This document shows, one piece after another, positions 1-8,006 of a DNA stretch of 64,000 nucleotides (within the stretch, counting starts at the first letter, position 1; every line of letters starts with the position of its first letter). The stretch lies in NCBI GenBank assembly GCA_026125895.1, contig JAHCKG010000019.1:27029-91028 (forward strand), given 5' to 3'. The notes below the pieces were generated by a model. That model saw nothing but the letters and a program-made list of their open reading frames with translations, was not told the DNA's origin and ran no database searches. A program made the position numbers and the translations under genes. This DNA comes from Pseudolabrys sp. (GTDB lineage Bacteria > Pseudomonadota > Alphaproteobacteria > Rhizobiales > Xanthobacteraceae).

Positions 1-237
1 GGAGACACCCTCGGTCATCATGACGAAGTCGAAGATCGAGCCGTTCTTGCCGGAGGAGAAATCGAACCAGGCTTCCTTCTGGTCATTGACGAAGAAGGAC
101 GGGGTCTTCTCCTTGTTGAACGGCGACAGCCCTTTGTACTCGCGGCCGGAGCGGACAAGCTTCACCCGCCGCCCGACCACTTCCGACACCGGAAGGCGGG
201 ATTTCAGCTCTTCGAGGAACTGGGGCGTGAAGCGCAT
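1..237 (-). CDS. dnaG: DNA primase DnaG, N-terminal fragment
   Basis: DnaG makes the RNA primers used at the replication fork. Only the first 79 residues are here and the gene runs off the left edge. The N-terminal zinc-domain fold is recognisable (LPVSEVVGRRVKL, then EKTPSF at 43-48, then a DFSSGKNG stretch). The four places that hold zinc ligands in a CHC2 finger are S38, N41, D59 and S62, so this finger should not bind zinc in the usual way. I recall similar finger-less primases in Bradyrhizobium-like relatives, so this is probably lineage-typical and not decay. The start is the ATG at 237. Confidence 0.9.
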   Translation of the reverse strand, partial: MRFTPQFLEELKSRLPVSEVVGRRVKLVRSGREYKGLSPFNKEKTPSFFVNDQKEAWFDFSSGKNGSIFDFVMMTEGVS

Positions 238-386
238 AGGGGTCTTAAAGCACCGAATCGATAGTCAGCGCCGATTTTTCGTATCTACCCGCCAAATATG
301 GCCGGCGAGAGGGACGAATTTTCCCCGCTAGTCACAGGGCGTCGCCCCGTCAGGCGGATGCCCACGAGCCATGCAGAAGAAAGTGC

Positions 387-415
387 CGGATCCCCGCTTT
401 CGCGGGAATGACCGG
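387..415. repeat. Partial copy of dispersed palindromic repeat, family B
   Basis: A short hairpin unit (CCGGATCCCCGCTTTCGCGG followed by GAATGACCGG) lies between dnaG and the DUF1398 gene. It matches one arm of the longer elements at 10841-10933 and 40075-40165. The rest of the 238-439 gap holds no recognisable gene. Confidence 0.6.
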
Positions 416-439
416 AGAGTGTGGCCGCCTTGGCCCCCC

Positions 440-841
440 TCACCGCGTCCCGGGGAAATACTCGGTGTGGCTGTCGCCGCCGCGGCCGTAATACACGACG
501 CGCTGGCCGGCGATGTGGACGTGATAGCCGACGCAGCCGGCGTCCATGACCTGCTCGCAGAAGGCCTTGTAATCGATCTCGCCCTTCTGGATCGCTTTCA
601 CCGCGGCTTCAACGGAGGCAGCCGCGAATGCCGCCGCCGGTACGCGGCCGATATCGTCAGTGGGAATGACGCGAGATTCGCCACCCGGCAGGAAGTAGGT
701 TTTTTCCGACCGCACGAGATCGGCGTGATAGCGCTCGACGCCGGCGCTCATCAGTTTGCCGACGACTTCCGGAAACGTCATGCGGCTTTCATCGGAGGCG
801 GCGGTGCAATCCTCGACGATACAGCCAAATTGCGCATTCAT
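440..841 (-). CDS. DUF1398 family protein
   Basis: A 133-residue protein whose sequence matches the DUF1398 family of small single-domain proteins. The conserved parts are TFPEVVGKLMSAGVERYHAD near residues 22-41, a YFLPGGES segment, and the C-terminal GCVGYHVHIAGQRVVYYGR followed by an acidic HTEYFPG tail. The family has no firmly established biochemical role, so none is given. There is no signal peptide or membrane segment, so it should be cytosolic. It lies 30 bp downstream of the MarR gene on the same strand and is probably its operon partner and regulatory target. Confidence 0.8.
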   Translation of the reverse strand: MNAQFGCIVEDCTAASDESRMTFPEVVGKLMSAGVERYHADLVRSEKTYFLPGGESRVIPTDDIGRVPAAAFAAASVEAAVKAIQKGEIDYKAFCEQVMDAGCVGYHVHIAGQRVVYYGRGGDSHTEYFPGTR

Positions 842-871
842 GGGTGTACTCCTGCCGTTGACATTCGACGT

Positions 872-1327
872 TCAATCGACGGGCACGCTGCGAATATCGC
901 GCCGCGCGATGATGCCGCGCATCAAGGTCTCGATGGCCTTGCGCTCGGCCGCCTTGAGATGGCCGAAGAATTCCCGCTCGTTCTGGTCGGCGAGCGCTGC
1001 CAGCCGGGGCACCAGCGCGCGGCCGGCCGGCGTCAGCGACAATTTCTGATAGCGGCGGTCTTCGGTATCGAAGCTTTGCGCGATCAGCTTCTTCGCCATC
1101 ATGCGGTCGGCGAGCTTGGAAATGGCGCCGCGCGTCATGCCGGTGAGATCGGCAAGCTCGCTCGGCGCCGCGCCGCGCTTGTCGAACAACAGCCGCAGGA
1201 TGACCCATTCGGCGACCGAGACGCCGAGCGCCTCGACCTTGCCGGCGAAGGCGCCGGACACCTGGTTCGATACGGCGCGCAGCCAGTAGCCGAGATGGGA
1301 TTCGAGCGACGCGACGGCGCGAGTCAT
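872..1327 (-). CDS. MarR family transcriptional regulator
   Basis: A winged-helix repressor of the MarR type. The recognition-helix region SELADLTGMTRGAISKLADR and the DTEDRRYQKLSLTPAG wing are clear, and a C-terminal dimerisation helix follows. I chose the ATG at 1327 (151 residues) over an in-frame ATG at 1357. A -35 TTGACG and -10 TAGTTT spaced by 17 bp sit at 1360-1388, which would put the transcript start at or after the 1357 codon. A perfect 12-bp palindrome overlaps the -10, which suggests autoregulation. The DUF1398 gene follows and is the likely co-regulated partner. The ligand cannot be told from sequence. Confidence 0.85.
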   Translation of the reverse strand: MTRAVASLESHLGYWLRAVSNQVSGAFAGKVEALGVSVAEWVILRLLFDKRGAAPSELADLTGMTRGAISKLADRMMAKKLIAQSFDTEDRRYQKLSLTPAGRALVPRLAALADQNEREFFGHLKAAERKAIETLMRGIIARRDIRSVPVD

Positions 1328-1350
1328 GAGGGATCCAGGCACAGCAATGA

Positions 1351-1388
1351 TTTCCATGGAAACTACATCGCGACAGTTTCCGCGTCAA
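1351..1388 (-). promoter_or_regulatory. MarR promoter with palindromic operator
   Basis: Read on the minus strand, TTGACG (1383-1388) and TAGTTT (1360-1365) are separated by 17 bp. The palindrome TTTCCATGGAAA at 1351-1362 overlaps the -10 hexamer, a typical place for a MarR autorepressor to bind. Confidence 0.5.
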
Positions 1389-1406
1389 CTACTTTGATGG
1401 CGGTTG

Positions 1407-3992
1407 TCAGCGCCGCCGCGCGGCGTGGCGATGGCGCCTCCCCGGCTTCATCGCCAGGCGCTTGAGGCCTTCCGCCGCCACCAGATAGCCGGCGACCAGC
1501 GCCGCGATGGCGAACCACAGCGCGCCCGGCAGCGGCACGAAGCCGAACGGCGCGCCGAGCGGCGTCAGCACCAAGGCGAAGGAGACGCCGAGCGCGGCGA
1601 GCGAGGTCAGCGTCAGCGCCGCGCGCGGCCTTGCCCACCACAGCGGCAGCGCAGTGCGGATGGCGAAGATCACCAAAATCTGCGTCATCATCGACTCGAT
1701 GAACCAGGCGGTACGGAACGTCTCGGCGCCGGCGTGAAAGCCTTGAAGCAGCAGTACGAAGATGGCGAGATCGAACAGCGACGACAGCGGCCCCATGATC
1801 AGCGTGAAGCGCATGAGCTCCGACATTTCCCAGCCATGGGGCTTGCGGATATCGCGCGGCTCTGCGCTGTCGAACGGAATGCCGACTTCGGAGAGATCGT
1901 AGAGCAGATTGTTGAGCAGCACCTGGATCGGCGTCAGCGGCAGGAACGGAATGAACAGCGAGGCCACCGCCATCGACAGCATGTTGCCGACATTCGACGA
2001 CGTGCCCATGCGCAGATATTTCATGATGTTGCTGTAGGTGCGCCGGCCCTCCTCGACGCCGTCGGCGACGACGCCGAGATCGGGATCGAGCAGAATGAGA
2101 TCGGCGGCAGCACGCGCCACGTCGGCCGCGCTGTCCACGGCAAGTCCGGCATCGGCGGCATGAATCGCCGGCGCGTCGTTGATGCCGTCGCCGATGAAGC
2201 CGACGCTGTGACCGCGGGCCTGCAGCGCGCGGATGATGCGCGTTTTCTGGTCGGGCGAGACGCGGGCGAACAGATCGGTGTGCAACACCTTGGCGGCGAG
2301 CGCGGCATCGCTGAGCTCGGCGATCTGCGCGCCGGTCAGCGAACCGCGGAGCGGAATACCGAGCGACTGCATCAGATGCCGCACCGTGGCCTCGGCATCG
2401 CCGGAGACGATCTTGACGCGGATGCCCTGCTTCTCGAGCCGCGCGATCGCCGCCGCGGCCGAGGTTTTCGGCGGATCGTCGAACACACAAAGCCCGGCGA
2501 ACACGAGATCTTTCTCGTCGGCGGCGGTGATTTTCTCACTGGCGAAGCTGCGCCAGGCAACGCCGAGACAGCGGCGGCCCTGCGCGATCTGCGCATCGTG
2601 CAGCTTGAGCAGCGCTTCGCGCCCCGCGTCGTCCAGCGGCTCAACGCTGCCATCGGACGCCTCGCGCGCGCCCGACGCCTCGATGATCGCTTCCGGCGCG
2701 CCCTTGATGACGAGAAGGCGCACGCCGTCGCGTTCGACGAGCACCGAAACGCGGCGGCGCTCGAAATCGAACGGGATATCGGCGATGCGGCGCCAGCCGT
2801 CGAGCGCAACGCCTGTCGCCGCGGCGATGATGGCGTCGTCGAGCGGGGTGCGGATGCCGGTCTCGAAATGGCTGTTGAGCGCAGCGAGTTCGAGCACGCG
2901 CGCGCATGGCGTGCCGTCGCTGCCGAACCGGGCAACGAGCGACATGCGCGCTTCGGTCAGCGTGCCGGTCTTGTCGGTACACAGCACGTCCATGGTGCCG
3001 AGGTCGTGGATCGCGGCGAGCCGCTTCACCACCACCTTGCGCTTCGCCATACGCTGCGCGCCGCGCGACAAGGTCACGGTCATGATCATCGGCAGGAGTT
3101 CGGGCGTCAGGCCGACGGCGAGCGCGGCCGCGAACAGGAACGAGTCGAGCACGGCGCGGCCGAAGGCGAGATGCGCCAGCAGCACGAACAGAACGAGGAA
3201 GCCGGTGATGCGCACGATCAGCACGCCGAAGGCGTGCAGGCCGCGCTCGAACGCGGTCGGCGGCGGCTCGGTCTCGAGCGCCGCGGCGATGGCGCCGAAG
3301 CGCGTCTGCGCGCCGGTCGCGGTCACCAGCATCGTCGCTTCGCCGCTGACCAAAGCAGTGCCGGAGAACAGCGCGCTGAACGCGTCGGCCGGCGTGTCGG
3401 CGGCGCAGATGCCGGCGCGCTTCGCCACCGGATAAGGCTCGCCGGTCAGCAACGACTCGTTGGCATGCGCATCGCGCGCCTCGAGCACGATGCCGTCGGC
3501 CGGCACCAGATTGCCGGCTTCGAGCTGAACGATGTCGCCGGGCACGATCTCTTCGACCGCCAGCAGCGCAATGCCGCCGTCGCGGCGCACGGCGACGTGC
3601 ACGGCGACCGAGCGCTTGAGCGCCTCGACGGCATTCTCCGCGCGCTCCTGCTGCACGATCTCCAGCGTGATCGAGACGACGAGGATGACGTTGATGATGG
3701 CGAAGCTCGCCCAGTCGCCGGTGAGACCGGAGATCGCCGCGGCAACAATGAGAATCGCGACCAGCGGATCGGCGAAGCGGCGCGCGATGCGGACGATCAG
3801 GCGACGGCGATGGCTGTCGCCGATGACGTTGCGGCCGCAGGCGGCGCGGCGGCGCGCGGCTTCATCCTGCGTCAGCCCGGCCGGCGTGGCCTCGAGCCGC
3901 GCCAGCACCTGCGCCGCCGGCAGCGACCAGAAGCGTTCGGGCAAAGGTGACAGCGACGGCGATGACAATGGCTCTGGCACGGGTTCTGGCAC
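1407..3992 (-). CDS. mgtA: Magnesium-translocating P-type ATPase (MgtA/MgtB type)
   Basis: An inner-membrane P-type ATPase of subclass IIIB that imports Mg2+ using ATP. Of 861 residues, the actuator TGE motif is at 183-185, the phosphorylated Asp is D340 in DKTGTLT, and the hinge motif GDGINDAP is at 601-608. The LTPELLPMI sequence in membrane helix 4 and NNLLYDLSEVGIPFD in the C-terminal membrane part are typical of MgtA and not of Ca or heavy-metal pumps. The length fits the family (about 860-900). The start is a GTG at 3992. A nearby in-frame GTG is possible, because the N-terminus is Pro/Ser-rich and poorly conserved. No Mg riboswitch-like leader was recognised upstream. Confidence 0.9.
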   Translation of the reverse strand: MPEPVPEPLSSPSLSPLPERFWSLPAAQVLARLEATPAGLTQDEAARRRAACGRNVIGDSHRRRLIVRIARRFADPLVAILIVAAAISGLTGDWASFAIINVILVVSITLEIVQQERAENAVEALKRSVAVHVAVRRDGGIALLAVEEIVPGDIVQLEAGNLVPADGIVLEARDAHANESLLTGEPYPVAKRAGICAADTPADAFSALFSGTALVSGEATMLVTATGAQTRFGAIAAALETEPPPTAFERGLHAFGVLIVRITGFLVLFVLLAHLAFGRAVLDSFLFAAALAVGLTPELLPMIMTVTLSRGAQRMAKRKVVVKRLAAIHDLGTMDVLCTDKTGTLTEARMSLVARFGSDGTPCARVLELAALNSHFETGIRTPLDDAIIAAATGVALDGWRRIADIPFDFERRRVSVLVERDGVRLLVIKGAPEAIIEASGAREASDGSVEPLDDAGREALLKLHDAQIAQGRRCLGVAWRSFASEKITAADEKDLVFAGLCVFDDPPKTSAAAAIARLEKQGIRVKIVSGDAEATVRHLMQSLGIPLRGSLTGAQIAELSDAALAAKVLHTDLFARVSPDQKTRIIRALQARGHSVGFIGDGINDAPAIHAADAGLAVDSAADVARAAADLILLDPDLGVVADGVEEGRRTYSNIMKYLRMGTSSNVGNMLSMAVASLFIPFLPLTPIQVLLNNLLYDLSEVGIPFDSAEPRDIRKPHGWEMSELMRFTLIMGPLSSLFDLAIFVLLLQGFHAGAETFRTAWFIESMMTQILVIFAIRTALPLWWARPRAALTLTSLAALGVSFALVLTPLGAPFGFVPLPGALWFAIAALVAGYLVAAEGLKRLAMKPGRRHRHAARRR

Positions 3993-4138
3993 GCGGCGCC
4001 TCGGCGAAGGGCTGAACGCCGGGCATCATCGCGCCGCCGGCGGCCGGAACCTTTGACCGGGGTCAACTCACGGGCCGTGGCCCGATTTCGCGCGGTTCCA
4101 ACCCTTGCGCTCGCGCCGGGGCGCGCGATATCGAGGCC

Positions 4139-4294
4139 ATGAGCATGCCCCTCTGGATCGCGACAGGAATTGCGCTCGGCACCGGGCTCGGCGCCATGAT
4201 GGACAATGGCGCTCTCGGCATTGCCGTCGGCGCGGCGCTCGGCGGCGCCATCGGCGCGTGGAGCCGGCGCCAGGGCCCGGACGACGCGCCCTGA
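4139..4294 (+). CDS. Small glycine-zipper membrane protein
   Basis: A 51-residue ORF starting MSMPLWIATGIALGTGLGAM. It has two short hydrophobic runs rich in the GxxxG pattern (GTGLGAM and GAALGGAIGAW) and then a charged tail SRRQGPDD. It looks like a small membrane protein or a glycine-zipper pore/packing peptide of a kind common in rhizobial genomes; the function is unknown. It sits alone between mgtA and the YqeY gene, reading away from mgtA. The only other ORFs here are arginine-rich antisense shadows, and the hydrophobic pattern is why I prefer this frame. Confidence 0.55.
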   Translation: MSMPLWIATGIALGTGLGAMMDNGALGIAVGAALGGAIGAWSRRQGPDDAP

Positions 4295-4303
4295 GGCGAC
4301 GGC

Positions 4304-4756
4304 TCAGCCGTTCAGCTTGGCCTTCACCATGCCGCTCGCCTTGCCGAAATCCATCTGCCCGGCATATTTGCCGCGCAGAATGCCGATGACCTTGCCCATG
4401 TCCTTCATGCCGGCGGCGCCGGTCTCGGCGATGGCGGCGTCGATCGCGGCGGCGACTTCGGCGTCCGACATCTGCTTCGGCAGGTAGGCCGAGATGACGG
4501 CGATCTCTTCCTCTTCCTGCTTCACCAGATCGGGACGCGCACCCTTCTTGTACATCTCGACCGATTCCTGGCGCTGCTTGATCATCTTCTGCAGGATCGA
4601 CAGCACGGCCGCGTCGTCGAGCGGCTTGCCGGTGGTGCGCGCCTCGATGTCGGCGTTCTTCAAGGTCGAATTGACCATGCGCAAGGTCGAGACCGTGCGC
4701 TCGTTCTTGGCCTTCATCGCCTCGGTCAGCGCCTTGTTGATGTCGTCGCGGATCAT
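4304..4756 (-). CDS. GatB/YqeY domain protein
   Basis: A 150-residue protein of the YqeY family, which shares a domain with the C-terminus of the tRNA-dependent amidotransferase subunit GatB. It has an N-terminal helical domain (MIRDDINKALTEAMKAKNE, then STLRMVNSTLKNADIE) and the GatB-type tail DMGKVIGILRGKYAGQMDFG. A direct role in tRNA metabolism is often supposed but not proven. In many relatives this gene lies near carA and dnaG, as it does here. The full family length is present. Confidence 0.88.
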   Translation of the reverse strand: MIRDDINKALTEAMKAKNERTVSTLRMVNSTLKNADIEARTTGKPLDDAAVLSILQKMIKQRQESVEMYKKGARPDLVKQEEEEIAVISAYLPKQMSDAEVAAAIDAAIAETGAAGMKDMGKVIGILRGKYAGQMDFGKASGMVKAKLNG

Positions 4757-4773
4757 GGTCTATTCCTTCTGAA

Positions 4774-5898
4774 TCACTTGACCGGCTGATGGCCCTGGTT
4801 TTCGCCGAAAGCTTCCTCGCGGTAGAGGCCGAGCGCCTGCATGACCGGCAAATCGTTAAAGCAGAACAAACAGGCGTCCTCGCTCGCCGAGGAATTGCCG
4901 TGCTCGTGGAAGGCCCAGGACGGCACGCAGAAGATGTCGCGCTTTTTCCAGTCGAGGCGCTTGCCGCCGATGATGGAATAGCCCTCGCCCTTGGCGCATT
5001 GATAGATCGACGAACCGGTGTGGCGGTGCGCGCGGGTTTTCTCGCCGGCGCGCAGCATCTGCATGGAGGCGCCGATGGTCTGCATCACCGGGCCGCCGGT
5101 CAGCGGATTGACGTAGTTCATCAGCACGCCGTCATAAGGCGAGCCGTCGGTCGCTTTGGCGAACTTCGTCAGCGACTCGTAAGTCGGCTCCCATTCGTAT
5201 TTGAGGAGCGGCGAATAGGGCTTCTGCCAGTCCTGCAACGCCGGCTGTAGTCCCGGCGCGCCCCAGGTCATGGTCGCGTCGTCGACCGCGTATGTCACCG
5301 GCTGCTTGAGGTCGGGATGCACCTTATAGAAATTGGCTTCGAGCGCATTGACCAGCGGAATGTCGAGGCCGTCCTGCCAAATGCAGTCGGTGCCGGAGGC
5401 TTCGACGCCATGCTCGTGCCATGAGCCGTTCGGCGTCAGCACGAAGTCGTTTTCGCCGAGCGTCATCTTGTGGCCGTCGACCACGGTGTAGGCGCCCTTG
5501 CCTTCCATGATGAAACGCAGAGCCGAAGCCGAATGCTGGTGCGCCGAGGCCGTCTCGCCGGCCTTCATCACCTGCAGGCCGGAATAGAGCCAGCCGACGG
5601 CGGCGGCCTGCTCGCGCCGGCCCGGATTGTTGAGATAGATGACGCGGCGGCCGGCCTTCTCCGGCGCCACCAGCTCGATCGAGCGCAGCACAGGCTCGCG
5701 CAGGTCCTGGTAGCGCCAAAGCACCGGCACGGACTCCGATTTCGGCTCCCAGGGCTCGATCTTGTTGGCCACGGTCCACAGCGCCGCCGCCTCGAACTTC
5801 TCGAGGTCGCCGTAATAGGCGGTGAGTTCAGCCGTATCCTCGACATTGGCGCGGCCGGCGACGTTTTCCCGGTACTGGTCGTGTCTGGCCGCGGTCAT
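4774..5898 (-). CDS. Bicupin dioxygenase, gentisate 1,2-dioxygenase-like
   Basis: A 374-residue double-cupin protein resembling the gentisate/salicylate/1-hydroxy-2-naphthoate ring-cleaving dioxygenases, which use one Fe(II) to open hydroxylated aromatic acids. Cupin 1 carries H120-x-H122, E132 and H161/H163. Cupin 2 carries H291-x-H293 (GEKTRAHRHTGSS) and a late FHEHGN. The start at 5898 was chosen because GGGAGATC lies just ahead and the family-like sequence begins there; an in-frame extension upstream is arginine-rich and unlikely. No other aromatic pathway gene is adjacent, so the substrate stays open. It reads divergently from carA. Confidence 0.8.
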   Translation of the reverse strand: MTAARHDQYRENVAGRANVEDTAELTAYYGDLEKFEAAALWTVANKIEPWEPKSESVPVLWRYQDLREPVLRSIELVAPEKAGRRVIYLNNPGRREQAAAVGWLYSGLQVMKAGETASAHQHSASALRFIMEGKGAYTVVDGHKMTLGENDFVLTPNGSWHEHGVEASGTDCIWQDGLDIPLVNALEANFYKVHPDLKQPVTYAVDDATMTWGAPGLQPALQDWQKPYSPLLKYEWEPTYESLTKFAKATDGSPYDGVLMNYVNPLTGGPVMQTIGASMQMLRAGEKTRAHRHTGSSIYQCAKGEGYSIIGGKRLDWKKRDIFCVPSWAFHEHGNSSASEDACLFCFNDLPVMQALGLYREEAFGENQGHQPVK

Positions 5899-5978
5899 GG
5901 CTGATCTCCCTTCAAATGCGCGGGGACGGCGGCGCCGCCCCCTTGCCTCGCCCGCCATAATACGCAACTAAGAGGCTT

Positions 5979-7193
5979 ATGACACAGGACAAAGCCGCCC
6001 CAAGCGGAGCAAATTCTTCAAGTATTTGGGCAGAGCCCAAGGCCACCGCGCTCATCGTGCTCGCCGATGGAACCGTGCTCGAAGGCTTCGGCATCGGCGC
6101 CGAAGGCCACGCCGTCGGCGAGGTCTGCTTCAACACCGCCATGACGGGTTACGAGGAAATCCTCACCGACCCGTCCTATGCCGGGCAGATCGTCACCTTC
6201 ACCTTCCCCCATGTCGGCAATGTCGGCACCAACGAGGAAGACATCGAGTCGCTGAACATGGCAGCCCGCCCGGGCGCCTGCGGCGTCATCCTGCGCACCG
6301 ACATCACGCAAGCCTCGAACTACCGCGCCACCCGCCCGCTCAACGACTGGCTCAAGGCGCGCGGCATCATCGGCCTGTCCGGCATCGACACCCGCGCGCT
6401 GACCGCGCTGATCCGCGAGAAGGGCATGCCGAACGCCGTGATCGCGCATTCGCCGTCCGGCAAGTTCGACCTCGAGGCGCTGAAGAAGGAAGCGCGCGAG
6501 TGGCCGGGCCTGGTCGGCATGGACCTGGTGCCGATGGTGACGTCGGCGCAGCGCTTCACCTGGGACGAGACCGAGTGGGTCTGGGGCAAGGGCTACGGCC
6601 GCCAGGACAAGCCGGAATTCCACGTCGTCGCGGTTGACTACGGCATCAAGCGCAACATCCTGCGCCTGCTCGCCAGCGCCGGCTGCAAGGTCACCGTGGT
6701 GCCGGCGACCACGAGCTATGACGACATCATGGCGCTCAAGCCCGACGGCGTGTTCCTGTCGAACGGCCCCGGCGATCCGGCCGAGACCGGCAAATACGCG
6801 GTGCCGGTCATTCAGCAGGTGGTGAACTCCGGCACGCCGACTTTCGGCATTTGTCTGGGCCACCAGATGCTCGGCCTCGCGCTCGGCGGCCGCACCGAGA
6901 AGATGCACCAGGGCCACCACGGCGCCAATCATCCGGTGAAGGACATCACGACCGGCAAGGTCGAGATCACCTCGATGAACCACGGCTTCGCGCTCGACAA
7001 GAACTCGCTGCCGGCGAGCGTCGAGCAGACGCACTTCTCGCTCTTTGACGGCTCCAATGCCGGCATCGCGCTCAAGGACAGACCGGTGTTCTCGGTGCAG
7101 TACCACCCCGAGGCCTCGCCCGGCCCGCGCGACAGCCATTATCTCTTCCAGCGCTTCGTCGGCCTGATGCGCGAGAAGAAGGCGAAGGTTTAG
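5979..7193 (+). CDS. carA: Carbamoyl-phosphate synthase small subunit
   Basis: The glutaminase subunit of carbamoyl-phosphate synthetase, which frees ammonia from glutamine and passes it to CarB for arginine and pyrimidine synthesis. Of 404 residues, the N-terminal half has the CarA-specific domain (ALIVLADGTVLEGFGIGAEG, FNTAMTGYEEILTDPSY). The C-terminal class I amidotransferase has the nucleophile C292 in GICLGHQMLGLA and the His/Glu pair in VQYHPEASPGP. The partner carB lies 12 kb away at 19074-22550 on the same strand, an arrangement common in Alphaproteobacteria. Confidence 0.97.
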   Translation: MTQDKAAPSGANSSSIWAEPKATALIVLADGTVLEGFGIGAEGHAVGEVCFNTAMTGYEEILTDPSYAGQIVTFTFPHVGNVGTNEEDIESLNMAARPGACGVILRTDITQASNYRATRPLNDWLKARGIIGLSGIDTRALTALIREKGMPNAVIAHSPSGKFDLEALKKEAREWPGLVGMDLVPMVTSAQRFTWDETEWVWGKGYGRQDKPEFHVVAVDYGIKRNILRLLASAGCKVTVVPATTSYDDIMALKPDGVFLSNGPGDPAETGKYAVPVIQQVVNSGTPTFGICLGHQMLGLALGGRTEKMHQGHHGANHPVKDITTGKVEITSMNHGFALDKNSLPASVEQTHFSLFDGSNAGIALKDRPVFSVQYHPEASPGPRDSHYLFQRFVGLMREKKAKV

Positions 7194-7199
7194 TTCTTC

Positions 7200-7297
7200 G
7201 TCATTCCGGGGCGCGCGTAGCGCGAGCCCGGAATCCATAACCCCGGCTGTGGCGTATGGATTCCGGGCCCGCCGCTTTCGCGGCGTCCCGGAATGAC
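7200..7297. repeat. Dispersed palindromic repeat, family A (copy 1)
   Basis: A 98-bp element bounded by inverted ends GTCATTCCGGG (7200-7210) and CCCGGAATGAC (7287-7297). Inside are smaller palindromes (GGATTCCGGG against CCCGGAATCC, and a GCGCGTAGCGCG loop). The same element occurs at 50825-50927. It starts 7 bp after carA and ends 7 bp before the next start codon, so it supplies that gene's ribosome-binding region. Confidence 0.8.
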
Positions 7298-7303
7298 AGC
7301 CCA

Positions 7304-7942
7304 ATGCCCTACAAGCTCGCGCTCTTCGACTTCGACGGCACGCTGGCGGACTCGTTCCCGTGGTTCGCCACCGTCATCAACGACACCGCCGACAAATTCC
7401 GCTTCCGCCGCGTCGAGGCGCATGAGGTCGACGGCCTGCGCGGCAAGTCATCGCGCCAAATGATGCAGATCCTCGGCGTGTCGGCCTGGAAGCTGCCGTT
7501 CATCGGCAACTACATCCGCAAGCGCAAGGCGCAGGACCTGCACGCCATCCCGCTGTTCGCCGAAACGCATGACGCGCTGCGCCGGCTGCACGGGGCCGGC
7601 GTCACGCTCGCCATCGTCAGTTCCAACTCGGAAGCCAATATCCGCGCCATGTTCGGCCCGGAGACTGCGGCTCTCATCAGCCATTACGAGTGCGGCTCGT
7701 CGCTGCACGGCAAGGCCAGACGCTTCCGCAAGCTGCTGCGCACGAGCGGCGTCGCCGCTTCGGACGCCATCGCCATCGGCGACGAACTGCGCGACATCGA
7801 CGCCGCGCGCGAGGCCGGCGTCGCCTTCGGCGCCGTGACCTGGGGCTACACCCACGGCGCGGCGATGAAGGCGGCCAAGCCGGACCATGCCTTCGATACC
7901 TTCGGCGCCATGGTCGAAGCGATCGCCGGCGCAGCGCGTTGA
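7304..7942 (+). CDS. HAD-family hydrolase, phosphoglycolate-phosphatase-like
   Basis: A soluble haloacid-dehalogenase phosphatase of 212 residues. Motif I is D9-F-D11-G-T, with D9 the nucleophile. Motif II is the Ser in AIVSSNSE, motif III a Lys in the HGKARRFRKLL region, and motif IV the acidic pair in AIGDELRDIDAA. An all-helical cap (subclass C1) lies between motifs I and II. Its physiological substrate is not given by sequence; phosphoglycolate or a similar small phosphate ester is plausible. The ATG at 7304 was chosen because the in-frame extension upstream is the palindromic repeat. The formamidase promoter -35 box overlaps its stop codon. Confidence 0.85.
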   Translation: MPYKLALFDFDGTLADSFPWFATVINDTADKFRFRRVEAHEVDGLRGKSSRQMMQILGVSAWKLPFIGNYIRKRKAQDLHAIPLFAETHDALRRLHGAGVTLAIVSSNSEANIRAMFGPETAALISHYECGSSLHGKARRFRKLLRTSGVAASDAIAIGDELRDIDAAREAGVAFGAVTWGYTHGAAMKAAKPDHAFDTFGAMVEAIAGAAR

Positions 7943-7968
7943 CAGCGCCTTTAGTAATATAACATAAT
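7939..7968 (+). promoter_or_regulatory. Sigma-70-type promoter for the formamidase gene
   Basis: A consensus -35 TTGACA (7939-7944) and a -10 CATAAT (7963-7968), spacer 18 bp, sit inside an AT-rich island (7951-7977) that is striking in this GC-rich DNA. The predicted start is about 30 bp ahead of the ATG at 8007. Confidence 0.6.
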
Positions 7969-8006
7969 TATTTAACGAAGGTATTTGCGGAGCGGCGCGG
8001 GGGCCG

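Noticed and set aside
440-1465. Long plus-strand frame over the DUF1398 and MarR genes
   Set aside because: Antisense shadow; both minus-strand genes have recognisable families and starts.
1404-3950. An 848-codon plus-strand open frame
   Set aside because: It lies wholly antisense to mgtA and is extremely Arg/Gln/His-rich, the usual shadow of a GC-rich gene.
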